DNA of 40,217 nt from Stramenopiles sp. TOSAG23-3 (taxonomy: Eukaryota > Sar). The notes below the pieces were generated by a model. The model made no database searches. It was not told where the DNA came from and worked only from the letters and a program-made list of their open reading frames with translations. Within the stretch, counting starts at the first letter, position 1. Every line of letters begins with the position of its first letter. The stretch spans positions 9,425-49,641 of the forward strand of contig LT642164.1 of assembly GCA_900128585.1 (NCBI GenBank), read 5' to 3'. This document shows, one piece after another, positions 19,109 through 28,500 of the stretch. The translations under genes were made by a program, and so were the position numbers.

Positions 19109-19187
19109 AAAAACAAGAAAATTGGCTGTTATTTAAGTAAATTAAAATTAATGTACCGTGAACTGAAATCTAGAATTAGACATTCAT
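19109..19187 (+). repeat. 3'-flanking repeat family, copy A
   Basis: One of seven copies of a family with core ACAAGAAAATTGGCTG, followed in the longer copies by TTATTTAAGTAA and a run ending AACTGAAMTCTAG. This copy lies 130 bases beyond the FBPase stop, in the same strand as that gene. It is nearly identical to the copy at 35673-35751. Confidence 0.85.
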
Positions 19188-19220
19188 TCCATCATATACT
19201 GCGAACTTAACTAATCATTC

Positions 19221-19458
19221 TCAGATGTACTCCATTAATGATCTGAATTCAGTAGATGGATTAACACTGCTTTCAAATGAGCCGTAATCAACTTCCTCAT
19301 CCGATATCTCACTCATAGGTGAATAGTTTTAGAGGTGCTCGTTGTCTGTCTTGTAAATCGGTCAAGGGGTTATCATCTGTGGGTTGGGATGTCGGGGGAG
19401 GGTCGTTTGTGTCATTTTCGATCAGCGGTTCGGCAGAGGTGGTTCGATGGCGTGCCAT
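19221..19458 (-). pseudogene. small broken or split gene of unknown function
   Basis: Two minus-strand frames overlap. The first starts with ATG at 19458, codes 49 residues (MARHRTTSAEPL..., Pro/Asp-rich) and stops at 19309. The second starts with ATG at 19316 and codes 31 residues (MSEISDEEVDYGSFESS...). The compositions look coding. At the junction GTGAGA could be a 5' splice site. It is either a frameshifted relic or the first exon of an intron-containing gene. No family is recognised. Confidence 0.35.
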
Positions 19459-19572
19459 CGTCCTGCGATTAACTTATCAATGATAAATGGTATGATATGG
19501 TATGGTACGCATATAAAAAAAACAAATTATAAAAAACTAATGATGATATGATATACAAATTATAAAGCACAC

Positions 19573-19657
19573 TGAGAGTCTTAAAACATACTATTTTAAA
19601 AACAAGAAAATTGGCTGTGTTATTAGTTTTTTTTAATAGTATGCTTTAAGACTCTCA
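19573..19657. repeat. 85-base inverted repeat containing repeat-family copy B
   Basis: Arms TGAGAGTCTTAAAACATACT (left) and its complement (right) are 23 bases each with one mismatch. The loop, about 39 bases, contains copy B of the ACAAGAAAATTGGCTG family (19602-19617). It has MITE-like size and structure, but no target-site duplication is evident. Confidence 0.8.
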
Positions 19658-19694
19658 TTTTAAATCAATTACATGGTATGCATACATATTTTTT

Positions 19695-19765
19695 AACTCA
19701 AGAAAATTGGCTGCTAATTTAAGTAATTAAAAAATTAATGTACTGCGAACTGAACTCTAAATTTT
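19695..19765 (+). repeat. 3'-flanking repeat family, copy C
   Basis: Contains a variant core (TCAAGAAAATTGGCTG), then AATTTAAGTAATTAAA and TGCGAACTGAACTCTA, matching the copy at 35673-35751 over about 70 bases. It lies mid-spacer on the plus strand. Confidence 0.85.
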
Positions 19766-19780
19766 GCATAAAAATATATT

Positions 19781-19810
19781 TTAAATAACAGCCAATTTTC
19801 TTGTTTTTAA
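19781..19810 (-). repeat. 3'-flanking repeat family, copy D
   Basis: Core in reverse orientation, 87 bases beyond the stop of the DUSP gene, in the sense of that minus-strand gene. With copy C it makes an inverted pair. Confidence 0.85.
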
Positions 19811-19896
19811 ATATATTTTTAACTTTTTTTTAAAAACAACGATTAAATTATCCCATTGGCATACCTCGCTCTTGCGTAATTTTTCCTATTTTGCCT

Positions 19897-21018
19897 TCAC
19901 ACCAAGACTTCATCTGCTTCATATAGATCATTTGGTATAAACACTGATGGGTCTATACATGCGCGAAACTCTTTAAAGCTTATCACAATACCATTTGCAA
20001 GAGGCTTTCCATCCACACTGCATATAGATGCATTTTTACTAAAATTTTTCGCTCTGCTGTTGGCAACGAGGGTTTCCCATTCTAATGTGGAACTGTACAC
20101 TCCAACTTCCTCACTCCCGTCAGCGTTTGTCGTGATCTTCTCCATCTTCCCTTCTAGGTTCATTTTCCCTTTGGTAACAGTTCCTCTGTTCACGTACTGG
20201 ATTCCAACGTATGATTTCGCTCGCAAACTGTTCCCGATTTCTGACATGCGCATTTGTTTCGCGCGGGGGGAAGAAACCAAGGATAAATACTTTCTCTTCT
20301 TTGTGCCACTGCCACGACAAATCATATCCTGCATACCAAGACTTTCTGCAATCATACCTAACTTTGTGCGGAACCCAATGTTGACGTTGATGCCATGCCG
20401 TTTCTTGTCTAATGTCTTTAGAATTTTCTGAAAGTCTACATTAAAGCGCAGCATTGCCCACGCAATAACATAGCTAACACTACGGCTTTGCCCCATACGA
20501 CAGTGTACCAGCACAGGCTTCTGACTGCAATAGCACCTGTCCAAGTACTCGAGCACTTCGACCAATGTTTTTTCCCACGGTGAGTCTGCAGAGTCATCTA
20601 TGGCAACCCTCAAGTTTTTATCTTTTGGATAACAAAACGCGATGGTTGGGGTGCAGTTGACAACGTTTCGGATTTTGTGATTATCCAAAAAATACTTCGA
20701 CAACGCAATGTCTAGGTTTCCAAGAAACAAGCCGTTCCAGATTTCAGAAACACAACAGACGTCAAGACGAAAACTCTCGTGTATAACAACGTCGTCTTCT
20801 TTGTCTTCTAAACTCTTTTCACAGCTAGCGCCAACTTTTTCCTCCTTTGATTCCATACGTTTTGTATGCTCCGTGCTGTTTATAAACCACGAGTGCACAT
20901 CGGCCCAGGGACCATCCCAACACTCAACAGCAGACAATTTAGTCCTGCCTTCAACAGCTTCCTCCGGGTTCTCCAACCCCCTATACTTGCTAATGACTTG
21001 GTCAACCCACGAGGACAT
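19897..21018 (-). CDS. dual-specificity protein phosphatase
   Basis: A 373-residue protein with a DUSP catalytic domain at about 88-228. The active-site loop is HCRMGQSRS, with the catalytic Cys at 173 and Arg at 179; the general-acid Asp is probably within DDSADSP (141-147). DUSPs remove phosphate from Ser/Thr and Tyr of MAP kinases and related substrates. The N terminus (1-87) and the C-terminal 140 residues (basic, then SRAKNFSKNASICS...) are not recognised and have no kinase-interacting rhodanese domain. The start is the first ATG. It converges with FBPase. Confidence 0.9.
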   Translation of the reverse strand: MSSWVDQVISKYRGLENPEEAVEGRTKLSAVECWDGPWADVHSWFINSTEHTKRMESKEEKVGASCEKSLEDKEDDVVIHESFRLDVCCVSEIWNGLFLGNLDIALSKYFLDNHKIRNVVNCTPTIAFCYPKDKNLRVAIDDSADSPWEKTLVEVLEYLDRCYCSQKPVLVHCRMGQSRSVSYVIAWAMLRFNVDFQKILKTLDKKRHGINVNIGFRTKLGMIAESLGMQDMICRGSGTKKRKYLSLVSSPRAKQMRMSEIGNSLRAKSYVGIQYVNRGTVTKGKMNLEGKMEKITTNADGSEEVGVYSSTLEWETLVANSRAKNFSKNASICSVDGKPLANGIVISFKEFRACIDPSVFIPNDLYEADEVLV

Positions 21019-21723
21019 TTTGCAACTGCAATACTGAAATTTAAATAAGAAATTGCAAGTTAATCCCTGTCTTGGCTTTCGTTCGTTTAGCTATTCTTTC
21101 CCTTTTTATGGTAAAGTATCTTAATTGTTTTAGTTCTCCCGATGACTTGTCTATCCAATTAAAATTAGTCTATCTTAAATATGGGAATCAGTAATCCTCC
21201 CGCGTCCTTGGTGGTGTCCGCTTTCTTCTTTTCCCTTCGTTGTTCTTAAAGGTTTGGGTGGAGAGCATCTTTCTATTTCGATTCAAGTTATTAAGGATGA
21301 AATATTTATTATTATTATAAGTAATTATAAAAATATGAATATGATTAATTTGCCTTAAAATTGAAGAGGTAAGTCAATTTCCATTCTTTCTTTTTTTTCA
21401 CTTTAAATGCAATGCTGTGTGTATGCAAAAAATCCTTCTCTTTTTGTAGACGACTAATTATAATAAAATACAACATCGAATAGCATTGCCTTTATCCTTT
21501 CACACAAAATTATATTATTATTATTTGGAAAGAACGATTTCTCGTATTATTATTAATAAACATCTAAGGGGCTTATTACAGCACGATAAGAAAAAAGAAC
21601 GGCAGTACGGTGTGAATGAATTAGTTTGTCCGTTCGTTTCTTGAACGACACAGCTATTATTTGTGCAGTGTTAATGCAACTGTGCAGAGGAGCAGCCGGT
21701 GGTGCAGGTCCCCCTTCGCTCTT
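21019..21723. other. spacer between DUSP and P4H-like genes
   Basis: Both flanking genes are on the minus strand, so this holds the 5' leader of DUSP and the 3' end of the P4H-like gene. It is AT-rich, with a TAGTCGTC motif on the minus strand at 21449-21456. No other gene is supported. Confidence 0.6.
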
Positions 21724-22905
21724 CTATTGGACGTTACAGCACCCACAACCTTCCGCGATTTGTGTATCTTTGACCTTCAAGAACACAACTAAAATGTAGC
21801 GAACGCCGCTTTTTATACGAATCCCAGAATGCCGTTGCCGCCCTGCGTGGCACAACATTCTTCCTTGGTCTAAACGGACTTTATTATTGCACGGGGAAAA
21901 GGGTTCGCCCAGCAGGGTGCCTCCGCCTGTGTACTCTGTCGGTGAGTTGAGTTGTATGTTGAACGTAAATTCGCTCCCGTCCATGTGTTCGCCGAGTTCC
22001 TTTTGGCCGTCCGAGGCGTTGCAAGAGTATTTGACCACAAAGGCATCGTCGACTGTGATGCGATTTTTTCTAGTTTTGTAAATAATTGACGCTTGAACTA
22101 TTAGTTTCTTTAACTCCGCATTTACCTCGGCTTTGACTTTCTCATTTTGCAACACGTCGACCGATAGGTCTGTCGTCGGGTGAAACGTATGTCTTCTAGT
22201 ACACCACCCTTCGCTGTTGACCGCTCCATCGTCTAAACATAATATATTTGGAAACCCTGTACAATCTTTCTGCCGGCTTTTGTTTTTTGCTGCGGTTTCC
22301 TCGCACGCGTCTATTAAGCGTTTGCATAGGGTTTTTGAAAACCCTTGCGTTTCGTACAACCTCTGGTTTACGGTTTTACCTGTGCGTATGTCGAACCAAG
22401 CTTTTAAGCTGTGTTTTGGGCGGATAAATATCACTTCTCCTTTCTTCGTTCTCTGGGTTCTTTTCTTTAGGCGCTCAGAAGCAGACATGTCAGAATGCTT
22501 GGAATTCCCTGGATACGACATTACTATGTTAAGTCCTGCCTTACTTCCATGTTTCTTAAAGCGTGTTTGCGTGATCCCTGACTTCTGCTGTGGGTGAACC
22601 ACGGTTACCGCATCTTGCATCGCACTTGATAGATGCTGGCTTCTGAGAACCGCGTAATTGATGTTCTGCAGGAGAACTGTAACGTAGGGTGATGAAAAAA
22701 TCTTTGGTTTTCTTTTTTCCGCTTTAAAAATAATGTTGTTTTTGTGAATTTGCTTCGAAGCGACTATTTTTTGGACTTCGTTATAATATGTTCTCGTCTT
22801 TGTTTGACTCGACCATGACGAACCCAAGAGAAGAAGCAAAGGAAAGAAAGAAGGAAGGAAAAATAATGAAGGAAGAAATAATAATTTCAAAAAAAACATC
22901 ATCAT
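21724..22905 (-). CDS. prolyl-4-hydroxylase-like 2-oxoglutarate/Fe(II) oxygenase
   Basis: A 393-residue protein. The double-stranded beta-helix core is at about 285-380. The iron ligands are H307 and D309 (GEHMDGS) and H359 (RHSG), with the 2-oxoglutarate-binding Arg at 369 (GVRYILVVFL), ten residues after the second His as in prolyl 4-hydroxylases. The N terminus begins with three Met and a hydrophobic stretch of ~28 residues, so a signal peptide or anchor placing it in the ER is likely. That stretch is encoded by low-complexity TTC/CTT sequence, so M97 or M129 are alternative starts. The C terminus is Cys-rich (CGCCNVQ). It lies next to a GT25 glycosyltransferase on the same strand, 367 bases downstream of it. 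Confidence 0.82.
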   Translation of the reverse strand: MMMFFLKLLFLPSLFFLPSFFPLLLLLGSSWSSQTKTRTYYNEVQKIVASKQIHKNNIIFKAEKRKPKIFSSPYVTVLLQNINYAVLRSQHLSSAMQDAVTVVHPQQKSGITQTRFKKHGSKAGLNIVMSYPGNSKHSDMSASERLKKRTQRTKKGEVIFIRPKHSLKAWFDIRTGKTVNQRLYETQGFSKTLCKRLIDACEETAAKNKSRQKDCTGFPNILCLDDGAVNSEGWCTRRHTFHPTTDLSVDVLQNEKVKAEVNAELKKLIVQASIIYKTRKNRITVDDAFVVKYSCNASDGQKELGEHMDGSEFTFNIQLNSPTEYTGGGTLLGEPFSPCNNKVRLDQGRMLCHAGRQRHSGIRIKSGVRYILVVFLKVKDTQIAEGCGCCNVQ

Positions 22906-23272
22906 CAGCAGCAGTTGTTAATAGTAAATAACAAAGAAACAGCATTATTAAAAAAACTATTACTTTACCCCCCGTGAATAAGCTGGGAGGAAGAAGAATT
23001 CATCAGTAATCGCAAAATTCTTGCAATGATGATGCTGTGTTGTGACCGGTGAGAGATTTAATTGTTCTACATTATATAGAATGTACAGTATGATTGACTA
23101 CGACGACGAAGAAAGAGAAAAGAAGAAAGACACGAAAGAAGAAAGTATTCACTAATAAATTTATTATGAGGCCAAGTGCAAAAAACTTTTTGGAAACATA
23201 CCTAATGATATGCCTATGTGTTATATGTCCCTATCAAAAATATATTAGAATACAAAACGAGTCTTCTTCTGA
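22906..23272. other. spacer between P4H-like and GT25 genes
   Basis: AT-rich, with a GA/AAG-rich purine stretch near 23105-23145. It contains the P4H leader and the GT25 3' end. A 60-codon plus-strand frame at 23094 has no features and is not called. Confidence 0.6.
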
Positions 23273-25018
23273 TTAAGCCAGTGTCTGTGGGATTTCGATC
23301 TGCATTTGCAACTTTCTTTCATCCAAACTGCCGTCATTCGCAGCCATATTTGCAGCGAGAACATTGTGCAGAATGAAATCCATTGCATTCATGTTTACAT
23401 GCCCTTCGAACCCTGACAAGTCCAAGTGTCCGCTTAAAATCCAAGAACCGTCTGCGGGAGTTCCGGCGGAGAATGCGCCGCCTGGACTACAACTTTTGTA
23501 ATCGAGTAGTGCCCCAATTGCCTCGCGTTTAATGAGAAGGCCTACAATGCCCCCTTCAAAAATAATGTTTCCAAACGCCCATGACTTCGTATCTTCGTTT
23601 TCGCCTAAGCGTTTTGTTGCAAGTGGAAAATTGAAATTTTTTATGGATTGAATGGTCCTAGCAGGAAGGGTGTCGTTGACTACAAGTGCCATTGAGAATC
23701 CGTCGCCATATGATATTCGGAATGCCTTCATGTAGGTTGTTACGTCTGTGAACATTTTCCGGTCCAAAAAATTAGGAAACGATATAAAGAACATATCATC
23801 GAACACTGCAGTGAAGTGCAAATTTTGTATTATGCTCGATTTGTTGAACCGATTCGGGTCTACAGCGTTCAAAACTTCAGTGTCCCTTATCATTCCCATC
23901 TCAAACATGCTTAAAGCGGCTTGGACCCATTCCACATGCATTGCCTCGTTGCCTGTGTTTATAACGTACAGTTTTGGGAGCAACCTGGTGAAATGAATGT
24001 CTACGTCGTAAAAATTTTCAATAATGAAGGCTCTAGATTCCCTATGAGCTTCTCTGCGGTCAAACTTGATCTGCTCGTCGTCCCTGTCCGTCATTGTTGA
24101 TTCGGTATCCTCCGGGTACAAAAACAAAGGACGCGTTGCTAGCAGGGTTTTTCTAAGGTCCTTGGTGGCGCTGTAAATGAAGCAATCTGCATGTATGGGT
24201 GCATTGCCGTCGATCGCTCTCATCCAACTAAATGTTAATCCGTCAGTTGAGAAATGCTTGTCGGACACGGCTGCCACAGATCCACCTGGCCAATACGCGT
24301 CCAAAATTGTTTTCATATAATCCCGGCGAATTGCATAGCTCATGGCGCCCCACAATACGCGTCCTCCACAATCGTTTCGCTTCAATTGTGGTACTCTGAC
24401 TCTTCGTGCGACTAACTTTCCATTCTCATACTCACGAACCATTTGCATCCTGTCATATCTTGACTCATTCCCCTTGGTAACCCCGATCCATGAAAGTTGA
24501 ATTATGCCCCAATTTTTCTCCAACGATCCAGCTTCGACAATCAAATCTTTCAGAGTTTCATTTTTGCCCCAGAACTTTGAATGTTCGAAAGTTACGTCGT
24601 CCTCGAAAATGATTGCAATTTCGCTTCCATCCCTGTACGCCCTCTGAATCGCCTTCAAATGTGACAAGGCGCACGCGCACTCTTGAGGGGATGGCATGAC
24701 TCCATCCACCCAGGCCCCTCGGGAATTTGGAAAGGTGACGCTGTTATGACCGCTGACATAAGACACGGAGTGGTTGGTCGAGAACATTCTATTAAAGTGG
24801 CGGCCGTCGAACGCGTTGATTCGAGTATGGTTTGTTACACCATACTGGTCCAACATATTCTCCATTCGGCCCCGACGATCATCAGCACGATCAAGATTTA
24901 TCCAGTATGTCTTAAAAGGAACAATACCATTTTGAACATAAAGCAAATAGCCATGGGAATGTTGCACAAACCCCAACAGGAGTGCGAAGGCTGTAATTTT
25001 GCAGACTGACTCAAGCAT
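23273..25018 (-). CDS. GT25-family glycosyltransferase (procollagen galactosyltransferase/LPS-transferase type)
   Basis: A 581-residue secreted or ER-luminal protein. A signal peptide (about 1-23, hydrophobic FALLLGF) is followed by the GT25 hallmark INLDRADDRR (40-49) and the SPQECACALSHLKAI segment with the catalytic EDD at 139-141 (FEDDVTFEH). GT25 enzymes transfer sugars onto hydroxylysine of collagens or onto LPS in bacteria. The C-terminal ~250 residues (from about 330) are not part of the core and resemble no family I know. Its neighbour on the same strand is a P4H-like oxygenase, which suggests hydroxylated-protein glycosylation. The first ATG is used. Confidence 0.85.
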   Translation of the reverse strand: MLESVCKITAFALLLGFVQHSHGYLLYVQNGIVPFKTYWINLDRADDRRGRMENMLDQYGVTNHTRINAFDGRHFNRMFSTNHSVSYVSGHNSVTFPNSRGAWVDGVMPSPQECACALSHLKAIQRAYRDGSEIAIIFEDDVTFEHSKFWGKNETLKDLIVEAGSLEKNWGIIQLSWIGVTKGNESRYDRMQMVREYENGKLVARRVRVPQLKRNDCGGRVLWGAMSYAIRRDYMKTILDAYWPGGSVAAVSDKHFSTDGLTFSWMRAIDGNAPIHADCFIYSATKDLRKTLLATRPLFLYPEDTESTMTDRDDEQIKFDRREAHRESRAFIIENFYDVDIHFTRLLPKLYVINTGNEAMHVEWVQAALSMFEMGMIRDTEVLNAVDPNRFNKSSIIQNLHFTAVFDDMFFISFPNFLDRKMFTDVTTYMKAFRISYGDGFSMALVVNDTLPARTIQSIKNFNFPLATKRLGENEDTKSWAFGNIIFEGGIVGLLIKREAIGALLDYKSCSPGGAFSAGTPADGSWILSGHLDLSGFEGHVNMNAMDFILHNVLAANMAANDGSLDERKLQMQIEIPQTLA

Positions 25019-25103
25019 CTTTTTAATGTCGCTGTTCGAACAAAATCAATGACAGTCAACCATTTCATAAAAATGAGGAAAAGTTAGAACATTAGCTGTA
25101 TAA

Positions 25104-25262
25104 ACTTTGTACCACCACAAGGTCAACATTCTCGACTACTTTAGGCAAATTGATGAAGACGATAGCGGCGAAATTGATGTTACAGAACTGGCTCTCTATC
25201 TGAAGAAACACAGAGATATTCACATGTTAAAGATAATTATGGATCTTGTTGCCGCGTATTAA
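25104..25262 (+). pseudogene. orphan EF-hand fragment
   Basis: A plus-strand frame open from 25104 to TAA at 25260-25262, without an ATG before the motif. It reads FRQIDEDDSGEIDVTEL, a canonical 12-residue EF-hand loop (D1, D3, S5, G6, I8, D9, E12) flanked by proper E and F helices (LDYF... and LALYLKKH), then IHMLKIIMDLVAAY and stop. Upstream on this strand is only the antisense of the GT25 gene, so no plausible upstream exon exists. It is best seen as the C-terminal piece of a lost Ca-binding gene. It does not closely match the EF-hands of the phosphatase gene at 962-3586. Confidence 0.6.
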
Positions 25263-25394
25263 TGGCTGGCATTTTTAAAAGAAGAAAAAACAGGAATATG
25301 CATATATTAATACGTTTTTGGGGAGGATCTGCAATAGGAGGAGATATTGTTCTTGAACTGACACCTTCTTTTATCTTTAATTTTAATTACTATT

Positions 25395-25422
25395 AAAACA
25401 ACAGCCAATTTTCTTGTTTTTA
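25395..25422 (-). repeat. 3'-flanking repeat family, copy E
   Basis: The core in reverse orientation, about 132 bases beyond the stop of the RAD16-like gene and in its sense. It lacks the longer downstream part. Confidence 0.85.
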
Positions 25423-25447
25423 ATTTTATTTTAATTATGATGAGATA

Positions 25448-25476
25448 CTTAAATAACAGCCAATTTTTTATTTTTA
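25448..25476 (-). repeat. 3'-flanking repeat family, copy F
   Basis: A diverged core (AAAAATTGGCTGTTATTTAAG) in the sense of the RAD16-like gene, about 78 bases beyond its stop. An ACTTCGTAATAT motif (minus strand, about 25479-25490) lies beside it. Confidence 0.75.
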
Positions 25477-25553
25477 TGATATTACGAAGTAAAAAATATA
25501 TTTTTAAAAAAACAAGAAATAAAAAGTGAACTGAGAGCGTTGTAACTTTTTTC

Positions 25554-28500
25554 CTACCGAAACAAAAACCGCAAGTCCTCCACAGTTAACTGACTCAGAG
25601 CCAATGCACTTGAGTCGACCGTTCCTTCAAACACCAACTGTTTCTTTTCTTGCAGTTCCAGCATTCGTTCTTCTACTGTGTTTTCTGTAATGAACCGAAT
25701 TGCGTGGACTGGATTTGTTTGTCCAATGCGGTGCGCTCGGCTGATGGCCTGCATTTCTACCGCAGGGTTCCACCATGGTTCGAGAACGAATACGTGAGTA
25801 GCTTCTTGCAAATTTAATCCTTCGCCTCCTGCTCGTAAACTCATCAAAATAACCCTGACTTCTGGGTTCGTTTTGAATGCTTTCAATACTGCAGAGCGCT
25901 GGGACAGGCTCATCGAACCAACAAGCTTTACTACATTCACGCCCGCATTTTTAAGTCGCCATTCTACAATATCGATCATACGATTGTACTGAGAAAAAAC
26001 TATGGATTTTTCTGCGCCCGCGTATATGTGCTTCAGAAGCGCTTCCACTTTCGTGCTCGTTTGAAACTCGTCCATATTCAATTGTTGAACAATGCTTTTT
26101 TTACCCAAGAGTAGCTTAGATGGCGATGTTTTTGACTGATCCTTGGAAGTTCCTGTGGCGGTAATAACTTTTCGGATAGTTTGTCGACACACGGGGCATG
26201 CATTTTTTCTCGCCCGAAATGCAGACGTGCACTCGACACAGGTGTACATATGTCCACAAGGAACCAGAAGTGCATTGCGTTTTCGATCCATGCATACAAT
26301 ACAAACAGACGGATCGTCGGCTCCACCAGGTGCTGGCGCTGCGGTTTCGTCCATTCCTCCCCGAACTTCTAGCTGTACCGTAAGCGGCACAAAGCACACG
26401 GGGCATGAAAGTATTGGCTGTGAGGGACTCTTTTTTTTTTGCAGCTTCCTTTTCTTTCCCGAAATTTTTGATGGTGTCTTATTCTTTTTTTTACCACTCC
26501 CATCATCGGGCTCCTGTTCGGCATGCTCATCGGAATATTCTTTCAGGCAAATCCTGTGAAATGTATGGTGACATGCTGATAATACGCAATCACCGGAATT
26601 CTGGATATCGAAGCCACATATACCGCATACGTCAGACATACCCCTGGACTTCGAAGGGATATTTTGCGTTTTGCCTTGAAACTTACCGTGCACCACCAGG
26701 TAAGGGTGGTCTAACGTTTGTCTCAATCGAGACAGCAATTGAAAAATATGTGCGTAGTTGTTCAACAAAACTCCTTTTTCTACAAATGTGTCAAACTTTG
26801 ACCTGCTGTTTTTGTAAATACATTCGTAGAAGTCCATCTCAGATTCCGTTAAAGTCAACTTCTCTACGCTCACATGAAGCGGCGGCAGTTTAATGTCCGA
26901 CGCCCTTTCTACCTTCGTTCTTCTCAACATCATTTTGTCTAGGACTTCTTTTTTCAACCGAATCATGGCCTTGCGTCCGTCCCCTATGTAACCGTACCGA
27001 TTTATTGGGTTCATTATATACTTATTAAAGTAACTGAAGTGCCGCATGGGAGGATGACCGCACCCGGTACACTTTCTAGACTCTCGTCCGAACTGCCAGT
27101 GCAGCGAAATACAAGGGCATCCCTTGACTTGGCAAAAGTAATAGCAGTGGGGAGCAATTTTCAGAAACCGAAGCAGGGCATACAGCTCGCTGACCCGGTT
27201 TTGCAATGGCGTTCCAGTAAGACACCATCGATAGGAAGCATGAAGGGCATACACGGACTTTGCTGTATTGTTAGTTCGACCTTTTATTTTGTGGGCCTCG
27301 TCGAGTATAATCCGCTTCCAAAAGACGCGATGCAGACTAGATTTGCGCAAATTTACGCCATCACGATCAGTCAGCTCCAACCGGTCGTCGTCCTCGTCCT
27401 CAGACGACGACGATGATTCTGAAGAAGACTCCTCGCTCGATTCGCTTTCGGAAGATGAAGACGCTTGCACTTTCTTCTTCGCGGGTTTTCTTTTTCCCTT
27501 CAATTTTTTCTTGCTACTGCTGCGAGCCTTTGTAACTGTACGGCTTCCCTTGCTAGCTTTATGCTCGTCGTCGTCCAGGTCATCAATATAAAATTTCTGT
27601 GATGCAGTGGGCTCCTTTCTTACTTTAGCCGCATCAGATTTTCTTTTCGAAAAATACGGGGACGTTTTCGCAGAAGCGCGAAGGGGACGTTTTCGTGGCG
27701 GAGACAATGCCGTACTGTCGTAATTTGTCGAAGGTGCTGGGTCACCAGAGCCCGACGCGAGCGAATCTTGCAATCGGGCAACTGAACGGGACACTTTGAT
27801 TTTCTGAACAGAAACAGCTCTGTTGCTGGGAGAAGCCTTGGGCACCCCCTTTGCTGCCTCGTCGACACTGCTGCAAGCAGAATGGACTGGTTTCGAGGAC
27901 TTGTACATCGGTACAGCTTCCCTGTTTGCGTCGTACATCAACTCCTTGTAAATTGCAGATGGTGTTGGCATAGACTTTTTCCCTTTTTTCCTCGCGGAAG
28001 AGGGCTTTTTTTTCTTTGTTATTTTCAATGTGACCTTTGCCTTTTCGATGGCTTCTTTCCTTGTACGTTCTGTTTTTCTTTGCTTTTTGGTTCTCCTGGC
28101 ATCAGGGCCACAGAAATACTTTTGATGAAGTATCAGCTTTCTTGGCAAATATAGCTTTGAGCAATATTCGCATGATACCTTTTGCTTGTTTTCCTCCCGC
28201 CTGTACTCATACTCCAACACGGCATATGTAGTCAATATGACGTCATATTTCATCAAATCCCGTTTCTTTATGTTTTTCCTGTTTTGATAGTACATCAAAA
28301 CCTTTAAGTCGGTACCATTTACTGAACGGATTATTTCCTCGTTCCATTGCATCATGGCAGATGAAGGGCACACCACAAGGGTCGGTCCACTCTCGTCAAT
28401 CTTTGGCATTTGGATTGTAGCAAGAGCTGCTGCATGCTGCGGGTGTTCAGTTTGCAGCGCTGTCTGCTGCGGTTCAGTTGGTGCTTCGCTTGCCTTGTAC

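Larger units (their letters stand above)
18980..19896. other. convergent spacer rich in repeats, between FBPase and DUSP genes
   Basis: Between two convergent genes: a GC hairpin (19012-19034), four copies of the ACAAGAAAATTGGCTG repeat (three plus, one minus), an 85-base inverted repeat (19573-19657), and two short overlapping minus-strand frames (19221-19458). All are listed separately. Confidence 0.75.
25019..25553. other. spacer with EF-hand fragment and two repeat copies
   Basis: Between the GT25 and RAD16 genes (both minus). It contains the orphan EF-hand (25104-25262), a 45-codon frame starting at ATG 25262 with no recognised feature, and copies E and F of the ACAAGAAAATTGGCTG family. 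Confidence 0.7.
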
